A DNA stretch of 64,000 nucleotides from contig NC_090778.1 of the NCBI RefSeq assembly GCF_040054535.1, forward strand, positions 6,289,001 through 6,353,000. Direction: 5' to 3'. This stretch comes from Antennarius striatus (lineage: Eukaryota; Chordata; Actinopteri; Lophiiformes; Antennariidae). Below are positions 1-12,805 of this stretch, piece after piece; the first letter of the stretch is position 1, and every line of letters begins with the position of its first letter. The notes beneath the pieces are model-generated. The model saw only the letters and a list, made by a program, of their open reading frames with translations. It ran no database searches and was not told the DNA's origin. Made by a program: the position numbers and the translations under genes.

Positions 1-905
1 ATGCTTCCTCAGCAGGGACAATCACTGAGGTGAAAGTGATTACAGTCGCACCTTGAAACTGAGGAAGTTGAGATATGAGCTGTCACACCGTCCATATTTT
101 TGTTTGCCATATGAGCAAAATCCAAGATACAAGCCATGCTTCGGGACACCACCACTAATTGGCAGATGGATACAACTTCAGCTGAGACTGAATCTCATTC
201 TTTCCCATGTCTCGGTGGATGGATGTAAAAGCAGCTGAGACTGGATCTCGCTCTTGGCTGTGGAGCAAAGATTAGCATGCATGTTCTTGTGACTTTTGTG
301 TTTCTTTTCATATTTTATCATTGTTTATGTAACTTATATATTTATAATTAATAATGCATAGGCAAAGAATGCATGTCTATTGGTTGATAAAAAATAGGTT
401 TGTTTTTTCATAATTTAGAGGGTTTAGGCCCTTTTGCAAGGCTGGAATGGATTAAAGTGATTTTTGTTATTTTAAATGAGGAAATGTTTAATTTATGAGC
501 TCATTGAATTGACTAAACTCTCATCTTGAGGTACTACTGTACCAGAACAGCAACAAAAGGGGCGTGTTAGAGTGGTGGTTTTATATCCAGGACATTAAAG
601 TGAGGAAGATCCCAAAAAGGTTCATCCTCAATTCAAACACACTGAGCTGTTTCACACAACCTAATGAATGGGATGCTTCGGAAACTTTCAATCTTCCTTC
701 CAAACAGTTCTTCAGGCCAACATTAAATCGTTTAGAGGGACGTGCCAATGAAGGAGAATCTTTCTTCAGTGAGTTAACATCACAACTCAAAGCTATGAAG
801 TCTTCACCACTACGTTCCAAATCCAGCCATCCCTCAACCTGGCTTTGCTTTCCCCTACTTCACAACAAGCAAAAAGCATTGCAATATAAATGATGAATTA
901 GTGAT

Positions 906-926
906 TCCATCCATCCATCCATCCAT
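906..926. repeat. (ATCC)n short tandem repeat
   Basis: Five copies of the tetranucleotide run without interruption. No gene context. Confidence 0.85.
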
Positions 927-1331
927 CTTTGTATTAATTTGGTAATCCTAATGCTTAAATTCTGAATGAGGAGTATGAGCTCTTTGCCTTACAAGTTACA
1001 GTATACAGTTAAACCAATTCATTTGAATGGAACAACTCCTTCCTGGGTCGACACACAAGAATTAATCTTATCGGCAGAATTCTTAAAGTGAAATATTACT
1101 TTGCTGAGAAAAGTTTTTGTCTTCATGCCAAATGTAGATGTTAGTAGAACTACATTTTAGCACTGCAAAATTAAAGAAATATGAAAAAATTCTAGCAAAG
1201 TAAGTCAACTTCTGTAGTGTAAAGTGTAAAAATGAAGACGAGATTCAATTCGCATTTAATTTGTGACGGTGGCACACAACCAACTGAAACACAGACTTCA
1301 CAGTGTGTGTCTGATTGCTGGTTCACAGAGC

Positions 1332-1332
1332 G

Positions 1333-1420
<88 letters not shown>

Positions 1421-1436
1421 CGTGCTTGTGTGTGTG
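1332..1436. repeat. (TG)n microsatellite
   Basis: A pure TG run covers about 1340-1416, flanked by TGCG-interrupted units. The long open frames across it, read as Val-Cys on one strand and His-Thr on the other, are artefacts of the dinucleotide repeat. Confidence 0.97.
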
Positions 1437-4400
1437 TCTTGCCTTTTTTGGACAAAGTATCTCTGCCACTCATGTGACTGCGCGTTGTTGAAACGAAAAT
1501 TTCCTTGATCTGGTTCCACTCTCTGGCTGGACGGTTAAATAAACACAGTTGAAATAACTTTTGAGGCAAAAAAAAAGCTTAAATTAGGTGATTGTTCCTT
1601 GTGTTTACTCCCCCTACATTGTTGTGCTCAGCAGTTTTCTGACAGTTGATGAAAGCTGGGCCGGTGGTGGGGGCTAAGTCTCTTGCTGTCTGCAGAGAAC
1701 ATCAGCAGAGTGGGGTATTAATTGTTCCACTGTCATCCCTGAACTATCAATCATTGAGTGAGAGGATGTAGGGTAACACCGGGAATCCAATCAAAAGGAG
1801 CCCACTTTGTATCCAGTGCATATTGGATCATCATAAAAACTATTTTTGTCTTTAGGATCCTAAGTAGAGCAACACCTTGCACATTATTGCATTTCCTGAC
1901 TGAGAGGAAGACTTCACAGTCAACACAAAGATGATCTCATTAAATAACGACCACAGACAGAGCAAAGCCTGTTTCTCTCCACAAAAACAATGAAGCTTCT
2001 TTTTCATTCCACATAATATCCCTGGAGTCCAGATCATAAGCAGCTCCAGTCTCTCCTGAGCATTCTGAATAAAGGGACCGGTTCATGACTTTCAATTCCA
2101 CCCCTATTCATGAGGAGAAGAGAAAAGCAGTCGTTACTGGGTGCGACCTCCAACTCCCTCTCTCCATCCTGTGAATGAAAGGAGGCTCTATTGAGTTTGG
2201 ATGGTCTGTTGCTTTAAACCACAGTGGAAAATATGATGACCCAGCAGGAGGTAGGGAGATGAGGCTTCAGGGGTTGCATGAGTGGGAGGTCTCGCCGCTG
2301 TTGGTACCACTTCACACACTTGTAGGATGTCTTTGTGAATGTTTAACCGACAGTCACTGACCTGAAGGTTCAAGGATAAGCCTCGTCTTGGCACTGAGTG
2401 ATTTCTGTTTGAGGATGCTAATTAAGACCAACCTTTTGAACTTTTCAAAAGCCCAAAAGCATCAGCTCCAACTGCCCCAGAAGAACCAGTTCTGGAGCAA
2501 CCATCAGCCTAAAGACTCAATTATACTACGTTTACTCATACAATTATACTACGTTTAAATCATCTGTTTCAAAAGGTGTGTCCTTCTGGGCCAGTGTACG
2601 TGCAAGTGTCTTTTCACATTGCTATTGATACAGCCATCAGGGAGCAGTGAATAGTCAAAGGTCTGGGCAACAACAATAACTATGGCAACAGCGGTACTGT
2701 GTGACAATGATAAATAAACCTAGTAAATTCAATGCAACATGGGGACAAAGTTTATATTCTTTTTTCTCTTCCTTCATCTTTGTTGTGTTTGCTAGAATCT
2801 TTCAGAAAACCTGTCCAAATACAGATTCTATCAATGCAAAGTATGACTACATGCTTCTGTTGTTTCCATCAGCAACACTGAACACAGACGGAATTGAACT
2901 GCTACTAGCTCCATTTAAATTTCTCAAGTGTGGCATGGACCCATTAGATCCAAATGCCACACCCCCGTCCGAGTATCTGTCAGGAGAGATGTGTTTGGAG
3001 AACTTATGTCCAATCCAGGATTCATTTGCTGCAATAAATTTGCAATATCATTACAATAAAATAAGTTATTCCAGCACTAAATTTGTCATGGAATAAAATG
3101 ACAAGATAGTATCAAAATTAATTTATCTTTTTTCAAACATGACTGATGGAGGGACATATTCCTGTGCAAATGTGATAGTTATCATGCACTTGGCAACGCC
3201 AGGCTCAAACCACATACACTCATTGTTTTCTGGGCACACACACCAGCAGCATCAAAATACACCCAGCACCAGCGACGCTGCAGGAAAATTGTTCTGCTAT
3301 ATTTGCTCCCCTAACAAACAAGTCGACTTAATCTCTGTCTTTATGTGGCATGACTGATGTGTCTTATTGATAATGCACTCCAACAGTGAGGCTAGGCGGC
3401 CCCTAAATGACAAGAGAATCATTTAGAGCCTGTCATCAAGCTCCATCCTCCTCTCCTCTCTTCTTGAGTGCTGTCAGATGGAATGAGGTACACAGTCAGA
3501 TCATCAGAGGCCATACTGTCAGGCTAATCAGAATCGGAAGCTATGCACAGAATAGTGAATTGTCATTTGTTATGAGGATACAAAGGCAATGTGTGCAGCG
3601 TAGACATTGAGCAGAGCAAATGTTTCATAAAATGTCTCAAATCATGACAGATACTGATTGCCTTCTTATCAATTCCTTGTCACAATGACAATGGATGTGA
3701 GTAAATGTCAGAGTTCTCATAACATTAGCTGCAGCTAATGAGCAGCGAGAGTGAAGAACTGTGATGAAAGCAGTCTCTGTGATAACTGGAAGTTGTTGGG
3801 AAAACACACAATGCCTCTTGTTTCATCTTCTCCTGTTTCCATTCTCCCTCTCCTCTTTCCACTAACCTACACACTCATGTCTGAGAGTGAAACGTATTCC
3901 CCCTGTGGGCATTAATAAAGCTGTATGAATTGAATAGAGTGGAGTAGGATTGTACCTCAGATCTTTCACTCCTCTACAGCAAATAGTTCCGCGGTCAGAG
4001 ATCGCCCTGACATTTTGATTGGAGACTGACGGCAATAATAGGACACACTTTCCCAAAAAAACAACCCACAGTCTGCAGGAACCAGCAGAGGCATTCTGAG
4101 TGGTTGAAACACAAGAAGAAACTCTTGATGGTTAGAAAATGTAGCTTAGTGGCTTTCAAGTTTCATAGTTTAGTGATTTGACCACAGAACAAGTATGAAT
4201 ACAGTAGGAATGTTCATTGTGGACAGCTTAGCCAAAAAAGCATCAGTCACCCAAAGCTTACACTAGAAATGTGCTGCTTTTAATCCTTTTAAACATTAAT
4301 TATTATTATTTTAGTCAGGCTTAGCTGTGAACTTCAATGCTGCACCTCAACAAACTGCTCTACCCAGCACCCTCACACATCCTCTTAACATTCAACTATA

Positions 4401-7400
4401 AAGCTTTCGTTATGAAATACACGTTACAAAAATACACAGTAGCCATTTCAGCCGTATCTCCATCTAACACGACCGTACAAAGTCAAAAACAGTTTACCAC
4501 TGAAGGCTGTGAAATATTTATAGCAGCCAACTGTAACAGTACCATGCTATTTCACTCAGGCTGCAAAAGTGTTATTTAACAACTTGTAATCAACACATAT
4601 TTGGGTGTCTGAGAGCCACAAAGTCCTTTCAAACTGTGCTACGATGCTCTGAATGTGTCACATATTTTACATGACATCACATTCTACCCTCAACGGCAGC
4701 TATTAACATTGATTGATTGGTTGTTTCACTGATTTCAACAGGTTCATCGGCCAAAATGTATTAAGAACAGAAAGCACATACCGGTATACAGTCTTGTGTC
4801 AGCCTTATTGAGGCACCCTCACTATACATACAGGTAAATCCTGAGGAGCGCTGAAGTTTCTGCTGCGGCGTTGCATCAGTTTCATGAAAAAGAACTCCCT
4901 GCTGCATCATACCCATTTTTAAAGTCATACATTACAAATTAAATCACTTATTTGTGTGTATGCACCATGGCTGTTTGCACAGCCTGGTGTGACAAGCATG
5001 CAATAGGGCTGAGTGGGAAATACACAGTTAAGATGATAAGATATTGTCATCCATTTTCTTGTAGACGAGAGGACCATAATCGTCTCATCTTCTTTGTATA
5101 CATATTGCATTGATTCAATTAGAAATTAGCAATACAACCACTGGGTCATGTACCTGAACAGGCATACAGTATGTACCAGATTTGTTAACTCATGTAACAG
5201 CACTGGTTTTATTAGTCAGTTCAGTTAGCTGTTACATCCGGCTGTTGTGTGGGGCATCCATTAATTTAGATATAAGAGTAAATCAAAGCTATGAAAATTA
5301 AGTAGGAGATTCCGGAGAAAGATACTTGTAAATCCAAGTCTGTTAGTATCTCCAATGAGGGAATCAATCAGCCGTGCTTCCCCAGCTTCACCTACTACAC
5401 CTTTAAATGATTCTAAGTTGAGCACTCAGTTTACTATGATTGCACTACAACAAGGTGAAACAGGACTGAAATCATTCCAGCGGGAAGGACTCTGACTGTA
5501 GGTGGGTTCATCTTGCACTCTTTCCATGCTCGCAGAGACAGAGTTCCCATTATTTCTGATACATCCCATACCAGCAACGCATGCCCTGCAATGAGGAATG
5601 GGCAATGAAAGCCAGGAGATAGTCTTTGCGTATTTGTTATTGGTGGCTCCAGAAATGTGCTTTGCACAAGAGCGTCCAGCAGGTAATATTAAATCAAATA
5701 GCAGGAAGTGATGACGCAAAGAGAAGCAGTTGGAAGATAATCACTGCGTTGTGATGTCATGTGGTGGTTGGGTCCCATCCCGCTAGGATCAGTCAGAGAA
5801 AGCTGTGCCTGGGATTCACTTTGTCATGAATTCACACCTTTTAATAGCTGTGACAGGTCACAGTTCAAACACACACAGCTGCACGGTCCAAAGCAGGTTG
5901 TGGCCTTAGCTAAGCACGTTGCCCTTACATTGTGTGTGTGAATATAATTTTTTGCCAGCGTTTGTGTGTTTTTTCTGTCTATTCAGGCGTCACACAGAGA
6001 GAATCTCTGCAGCTCTGTGTCTGAATGCTTCCATCTAGAGTTCAGCACATGGCAAAGTATTTGCTGTGTCTCTTCTCAAGGCTGACTCCGCTGCTCTGTC
6101 CACCAACAAGCTCACCTCTGTTCTGTGGGGTCAATCAAACACCCAAAGTTCCATGCCTAGTGGAGGTGTGGGGTGTGGGAGTGTCTCTGGCCTGCTGACA
6201 CCCTTACAATGACTGAAACAATTTCATGCTGAGAAGGTTGACCTTACAAAGAACAAAGGAAATTTAATTATGGTCACTAACACTAGACTCGGCAAATTAT
6301 GTGAAACCCATCCAATTCCTCTTTTTAAATAGGGGCAGCATAGAGGGCTGATGTCTCTTTCTCCACACAGGGGAAACCAAGCTGGAATTAGAGTGTCAAT
6401 CTCTTGCTGTGTGTTTGTACAGTGCACTGTTAACTCTACCGCAGACACCAAAACCTAATTTCCCATGTGTGTCTGTAAAGATCTGAAGTGCTTTAAAGGA
6501 ATGAAGTGTTGGCTCCAGATCAACTGATTTAGTGCATTTGAGGATGAGACAAAACTTCACAACCTGCTGCCGACAAAGAGCCACAGGCTCACGGTGCTCC
6601 ATGCAGATCTACTGGACCGCTACGTATGACAACACTCGCCTGTCATTACAGACTAACAGAGAAGGTGTGCGATAGACCGGGTGAACACTAAAAGCATGTC
6701 ATCTTTGCTAAGTATAAAGCAGAGCGTGCTACTACTACGTGCTATAGCATATAGACATACACAGAAAACCTGAAATGTTTGAAAGCTGTATCAACACTTT
6801 CTACGTCATTATTAATTCCAATATCTATGAGTAAATCACTTTTTTTCTTTTTTATAAAAAAGGATTTCTTGAACCAGGAGCGTTATGATTCCACTTTTCA
6901 ATTGTGCTTCCTAAAAAACAGACCAGGATTCCTTTTCAGACTTTCATATTGCAAATTTGTGATGTCACATTTTAATAAACACTGAGAAATATTCTGTTTG
7001 CAGATAATGGAGTATGTGTTTGAGTTTTCACTGACATGTTGGGTTTGGTGTAGGCTCAGGGTTCAAACAGCTTTCAGGAGGTTTGAAGCACTTCAATACA
7101 ACCTCCTTCCTGTGGCTCCTCCCTTCTCTGAAGGCATTTCATATGTTTTTTGTTAGCTAAGCTGGTTGTCATCAAAATGACATTCTGGCATTTCCATAAA
7201 ACAATAACAATATGAAAAGTCAGAGACGTATTTAAGGAAAAAACATCTTTTCATTTCAGCATTCAAGTCAGCCAATCTGGCTCATGCCGAGATATCAAGA
7301 GACAAACAGATCATGGTGTATCGTTTCAAATATGTCAGATTTTTGGTTTACAGGATTTAGTTCAAGTCAAGCATTTAAATAGCATTTTTGGTTCCAAGAA

Positions 7401-7813
7401 CAATCCTAGCATTGAACTGATGCTGACGTTGTTCAACCTTACACAGAGACTAGAGCTGTAACGTATTCAAAGCTAATAGCTAAGGTACACTATTTTAACT
7501 TTATGGACTGCACATCTTTAAGTCAAACAGGCCGCTGCATCCATCCAACCCCTATAAATGCAATCATCTTGGATGCTGGAGTCTGTCTCAGAGGTGGGGA
7601 GCATCCTGCACAGGATGCTAATTAATCACAGGTCTGATACCTACAGATGCCGGAGCACCTTGAGGGAACCTACACCAACAAAAGAACAGCATGCAAACTC
7701 CACGCTGACAGCTTGAATATTTTTCTTTACATGGCCTGTACATATATCGTCATTCTTGTCCAAAAATTACAAAAATCTAATGAATCACACAGTGTTGAAA
7801 TGTACTTTCAGTC

Positions 7814-7853
7814 ATGTAAAACAACCCCTAACTAATTAGGAGTTGTTTTACAT
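7814..7853. repeat. Inverted repeat, 18-bp stem
   Basis: Arms at 7814-7831 and 7836-7853 are reverse complements with one mismatch, separated by the 4-nt loop CTAA. Such a structure could be a short snap-back insertion, a template-switch mutation, or a small RNA hairpin. The sequence alone does not decide. Confidence 0.85.
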
Positions 7854-9450
7854 TTTTTCTCCTCTTTGATTAAAATAATGCTTGGCTGTCAAAGGCAATG
7901 ACTTACTCTTTGTTGAACGAAACAATACAGGAAACCTGCAGCCAACTTTTAAAAAAGATTTTCTTTGGTATCCCCTGGCTCAGACAGAACAAGGACATAA
8001 AAAACAATTTAGAGACGCAATGATGCGTAGTTCATTTTGGACTTTAATAAGGTGCGTGAGTAATGCTGGCTTTATCCTTCATCACTGAGAACAAAAGTCA
8101 TTGAGTTTAATCATGAGAGGCTAGCACTAGTTAAACACACAGAGGTCTCCTGTCTCTAAATTCTGTAACTCCTGTTTGGAACTAACCTCTCGCTGAAACA
8201 GTCGCCTTTAGCCCACCTGTCTAAGCCCATCATGCATGTGGACCCAGCAGCTCCATGAGCACAAGGCTGAGTTGTGATAATCAGGTGTCATCAGCAGAAT
8301 CACTTCCCCACTTAAGTCTATTTGTTCTTTTCATACTACTGCGGAAGAGCCCCTTTCAAAACCACACACCACAAGTAGGTTGATGATCGCTGACTGCTTG
8401 TTTGTACTGTCCTGTTCATGATGAAGTATGATGCTGAAATGTTCAAGTGGAGGAAGATAACATTTTATCAGAGCTGTTTGCTCTGTACACAGTTCAGATC
8501 CGTCAGATCCTTGAGTTTGTACACACAGAAAAGGTGATAAAAATGTCCTCTGGATATGATTTGAAGATAGGGGCTGGCAGATGATCTGCTTGGTGCATCT
8601 GAGAGTCTCACAAACTCTGAATGAATCCAGAAACAGCATTACAGTAAGTGACCACATTTACCCAGAACTGTTTTAAATCAAGAAAAAAATATTTCAACCA
8701 CAGAGGAGGTGGGAACTGCATATAAACTAACTTCTCCTCTCACTCCACAGTCACTGATTGAAAACTATATATCTTTTAGCCTCGAAACCGATTTCAATGA
8801 GAGCCCTGTGCTCCAGTTACAGCAGGAGTTAAAAATAGGCCTCACTCAGTCACCACTTAGCTTGGCAATGTGGAGAGCAGATTGCAAATGAGCACAGTGA
8901 AGTGCTTGAATGGCAGCGCTTGTTGCTTGCTCACTGGGCCCTGATGCACACAGTGGATGAAAAGCAGTAACACAGACTGCTAATGATTGAGCAGTAAAAA
9001 CACTTATCATGCATTAAAGGTGGGGATGCAGGGCAGAGGGGGACAACGGAAGCATGACGCAGAAATGTGTTCAATTTCATGATTAGGCTTCTCCACCTTT
9101 ACGGCGATGCATTTGATTCACAGCTGGCTTCAACCCCAACGCAAGCAGCAAAGGAGCTAACTACAACACCAACCTCTATGCTAACTTAATAAAGGTCTGT
9201 TTGCAAGACAACAGTTTCACCCAAAAGTGGTGAACTTTTCTTTAAAGTACAATAACACTGCTTTTGCAACTAAAAAATGAATGGCATGCATACTACTACA
9301 TTTCCAATGGCTCAATGGTAAGATGCAACAAAGGTGCTATTAGAAAAAATGCTCGTTATGCGAACAGAACCCTAATGCTCCATTAAATTCACCCGCTAGT
9401 CACTAACGTCACATGTACCTAGCTCTTTCATGCTTGGAAAGTAGCATCTG

Positions 9451-9498
9451 GACTTACAAGCAACTGTTTTGTCACGTTAAAACAGTTGCTTGTAAGTC
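9451..9498. repeat. Perfect inverted repeat, 20-bp stem
   Basis: Arms at 9451-9470 and 9479-9498 are exact reverse complements with an 8-nt loop (GTCACGTT). Weaker pairing continues outward through GCATC and its partner. This is the longest perfect hairpin I found in the window. Confidence 0.9.
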
Positions 9499-10861
9499 TA
9501 GAAGCATCAGTGAGAGCATTAGAACAGTAGAGATTACAAATCCAAAACAATAACTGAAAGGTGCTAAAATATCCTACAGAGATAAATGGGTCTGTTTCTT
9601 CACACCTTTTTTCTACTGTTTCACAAATTACTATATAACACGCTTAAAATTCAGTTATCAATGATTTGTTGCTCAACCTGCAGCGTGTATACTGATGACA
9701 TGAACCCAGGGCAAACATGACTGAGTCATACTCTAGCTTAATGAACACTGTTCATTGTACAGTGTAGATTATATCAGAGCATAATTAGCTGCTGCTTCAT
9801 GCATAACCCATGAGACGGAAGATCAATATCCACACTCTCTCTGAATGTGTTTCATTAAATGCAACACGAAGCGTGGGCTCATAAGGGCTGGAGAAAAGGG
9901 TTGGCAGCACCAGAGGTATAGCTGACATTATTTAAGTAGAGCCTCACGTCTACAAACACTGCAGTGTCACACAACTGAACAATCCAGCAGGCTGAAGCAA
10001 TTTAACTCTAATTATATTAATGAAACACATGTAGGTGTGGAGGGTTACCTGCAGAATACATCATGTTCTGGCTAATAGCAGTCGTGCAAATCAAGCATGT
10101 AAAGATCACAAGCTAAAAGTCTGATTGTCTGTTTTTCCGGACGTTGCAAATGCACAAATATACGAGGTGTGAAGTTGTGACATGCTGGAACTCTTTTGTC
10201 AGGACACGACCTGGAGTCTGACCCAGAGCATCTATTAGTGGCACCAACGGGATTCCCTGTTCCCATTTAGCTTCAAGTCACCTAATTCAAACGTTCAACT
10301 CCAGACTGGGCTAATACCCCCTGATGTCCGTCTCCATGTAACCCAAAAATTCACGACTTGATTGAAAATTGGCTGCAGTCCAGTCTCTGTAAACCACATC
10401 TATCCAGCTAAAAAACTCCACTGTCCTGCTTTGCTAAAACTATACATGTGAGAAAATATGTTGTTATCATTTAATTTAACAGAGCATAAGTGTTGTATGG
10501 AGCAACAGCCATTTCTGAGGGTTTCCTCTCTTTGCCAGAAATAGAACTATGTGAGACATAAAGTTTTAACTTTTCTTATATAAATAATACCATTAATGTA
10601 GATCCACAGTAAAAGGATGCACATCAGTGCAGAGAAAGACTATTTTTGCAGTTGGTCATATTCAGATTTATCGCACGTCAGATGTGTAGTCTTTTTTAAA
10701 ATTGGATTTATTGCTAGAAATTAGAGAGTTCAGAGTTCAGAGTTCAAATAGAATATTTCAAAGACTTCCTGTACTGTATACCAACACATCTTAAAATACA
10801 CTATACAGACTATATAGACTTTATCTCAGTTTGAATCTAAAGGTATAGCATAAATAAGTTA

Positions 10862-11179
10862 CAGTGCGCCCTTGCGCATTCGCGCATCAACGCTTTCGAC
10901 TTCACCTCATTGCGGATTTTTGGTAGGCAGTCACGTGATACCGTACGCCCATTCTATTGGCTGACGGCACCCAGAAGTGCGCTACACTCTGTGAGTCTTG
11001 GACTTCCGTGAGACATAAGTGTTTTAAACAGTCGATATGAATGTGGGAAAAGGTAATACAGATAGAAGGTGGTTTAATATCAGTATGGGGAGGGTTCATT
11101 AATGTTTAAATTACCATAGATAAAAATATAAATAGTTCCTCCCTCTATCGCATTAACCACGAGGAACGAGGGCGCACTG
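10862..11179. mobile_element. 318-bp TA-flanked MITE, Tc1/mariner or pogo type
   Basis: The element begins CAGTGCGCCC and ends GGGCGCACTG, an exact 10-bp terminal inverted repeat, and is flanked on both sides by TA (10860-10861 and 11180-11181). A TA target duplication with a CAG-starting terminus is typical of Tc1/mariner-superfamily elements of the pogo/Tigger kind. The interior has no transposase frame, so it is a non-autonomous copy. It is more GC- and CpG-rich than its surroundings. The superfamily call rests on the ends only. Confidence 0.75.
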
Positions 11180-12228
11180 TATTGTTAACAGAAGCAGTGC
11201 TTTTGCTGTTGTTCAGTATTTTGTCATGTTGAAAACAGAAACTAAAGGTACGCTGAAAAAGATATCAGCTTCATCTGAGAGGGAACTGGGCCTCCGCTTC
11301 GTACCATAACAAATTGCGCATTACTAAAATCTCACAGAATGCTAATTGCGGTGACAGATGCATTTTTTAAAGTCAACCTGGTTAACATGATGACAGGCTC
11401 CTTAAAGTGTGAGACAGATGCTCTGTTTTATATTAGCAATGGTCTAAAAATATCACTTTGTGGGAATGTGCAGTAGAAGCAGGAGAGGCATGTTTTTTTC
11501 TTGTTTTTGCCTCTTTAGCCTCAGTTCTGCCTACATGAACCCGTGTTGTCCTGTTCCAGCTGCCACAACACCTCAACCCGCACCACATGGAAGCTCCAAA
11601 GACAGCTGTTGTCACATTGCCTGTAGCCCATACTGAGGGACAGAGCTTTTGTCATCCAACCCAGACACAACAACACCAACCTCTTGCCAATCACAGTCAG
11701 AGCTGAGCTACTGTGTTTCTGGGGTTAAGGCTAATCTTGATATTTGAGCTGCATGGGCTCATGGGTAGAGACAGCTGTACTGTTGCTGCTAATGCACTCT
11801 GCTGGGGAATTGTGTTTTTGGTGCAGAACCAGGTGGAGTTTCTGACTGCTCAGCATGTTTTCTGTGACTTCTTCACCCCCTCTTCCTTTTCTAGTTTCAG
11901 GAAAATTTTCATTTGGGCCTTTCAATCAAAGCAGTCAGAGACCGTGGTGGGTCTCTGCAGCTCCTGCATTCACTCTAGAAATATCCTCACAAACCACTTC
12001 CACATTGCAGACTACGTTACTAATGCAATCAATCTAACGGTGAACATGTGTAATGGGAATTTCACCTGTGTGGATTGAAGAGAATAGAGAGGCCCGTTCT
12101 CAGGCAACCCTGCTCAGTTAAGTTGTTTTGGTCCATTCCAGTGTGCATGGTCGCCTGATCAAGATGTTTTTCTCGGGGTATGTGAATGCCTCCTACACTG
12201 CCTTCCCAGGTGTAGCGAGGGCTTCCCA

Positions 12229-12265
12229 ACACTGCCTGAGAAACCCCGTCTTTCTCAGACAGTGT
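12229..12265. repeat. Hairpin, 15-bp stem, upstream of TATA box
   Basis: Arms 12229-12243 and 12251-12265 pair with one mismatch around a 7-nt loop. It lies 22 bp before the TATA box of the LTR-like block. Confidence 0.75.
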
Positions 12266-12464
12266 GGTGTGTTGCTTATTCAGGCATATAAAAGTATGGG
12301 GTTTCCGGTGCCATGTTGGAGTCAGCTGCGGGTTGCGTACGAATGCCCAGCACAGTTGATGCTACTTTACCTGGATCGTTGGGCTCCCCGATTCGTGTGT
12401 CAAGGTAAGAGACTGAGCACATTTGGAATGCTTTAGCTCAGCCAAAGATTTTGTGGGTACTGTC

Positions 12465-12805
12465 CTATGCTCTGTGGAGGGAATGAACGACACATTTGTT
12501 CTAGCATCATAGGGGGTCCTGGGACTCAAAGTACATTACTATGCTCTGTGGGGAATTAAACTACAAGCTTACTCCAGCGGTTCTTTGTGCAGGATGTAGC
12601 TGCTAGTTTATTCTGGCATCATAGTTGTCATTACTATGCTCTGTGGGGAATGAAACTACGAGCTTACTCCAGCTGTTCTTTGTAGAGGATGTAGCTACCA
12701 GTTTATTCTAGCATCATAGTTATATATTATCTACTGTTTGCTGCTCATTATTTGTTGTTTGTTTGCTGCGGGAAATAAACCATTCATTTATTATAGCATC
12801 ATAGC
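12465..12805. repeat. Tandem repeat, 95-bp unit
   Basis: Two well matched units begin at 12537 and 12632 (TACTATGCTCTGTGG in each), giving a 95-bp period. A shortened unit precedes them, and a diverged one follows. All four end in a shared GCATCATAG motif. The array sits between the TATA box and the polyA signal of the LTR-like block. Confidence 0.85.

Noticed and set aside
1192..1569. Frames rich in His-Thr or Val-Cys
   Set aside because: They are translations of the (TG)n microsatellite.
2701..3096. 131-codon plus-strand open frame
   Set aside because: AT-rich, no recognised motif and no promoter or coding-like codon pattern.
8331..8657. 108-codon minus-strand frame
   Set aside because: No homology recognised and no exon boundaries.
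12465..12805. Regular repeats as a CRISPR array
   Set aside because: Units are 95 bp with no short-repeat/spacer alternation, in a vertebrate genome.
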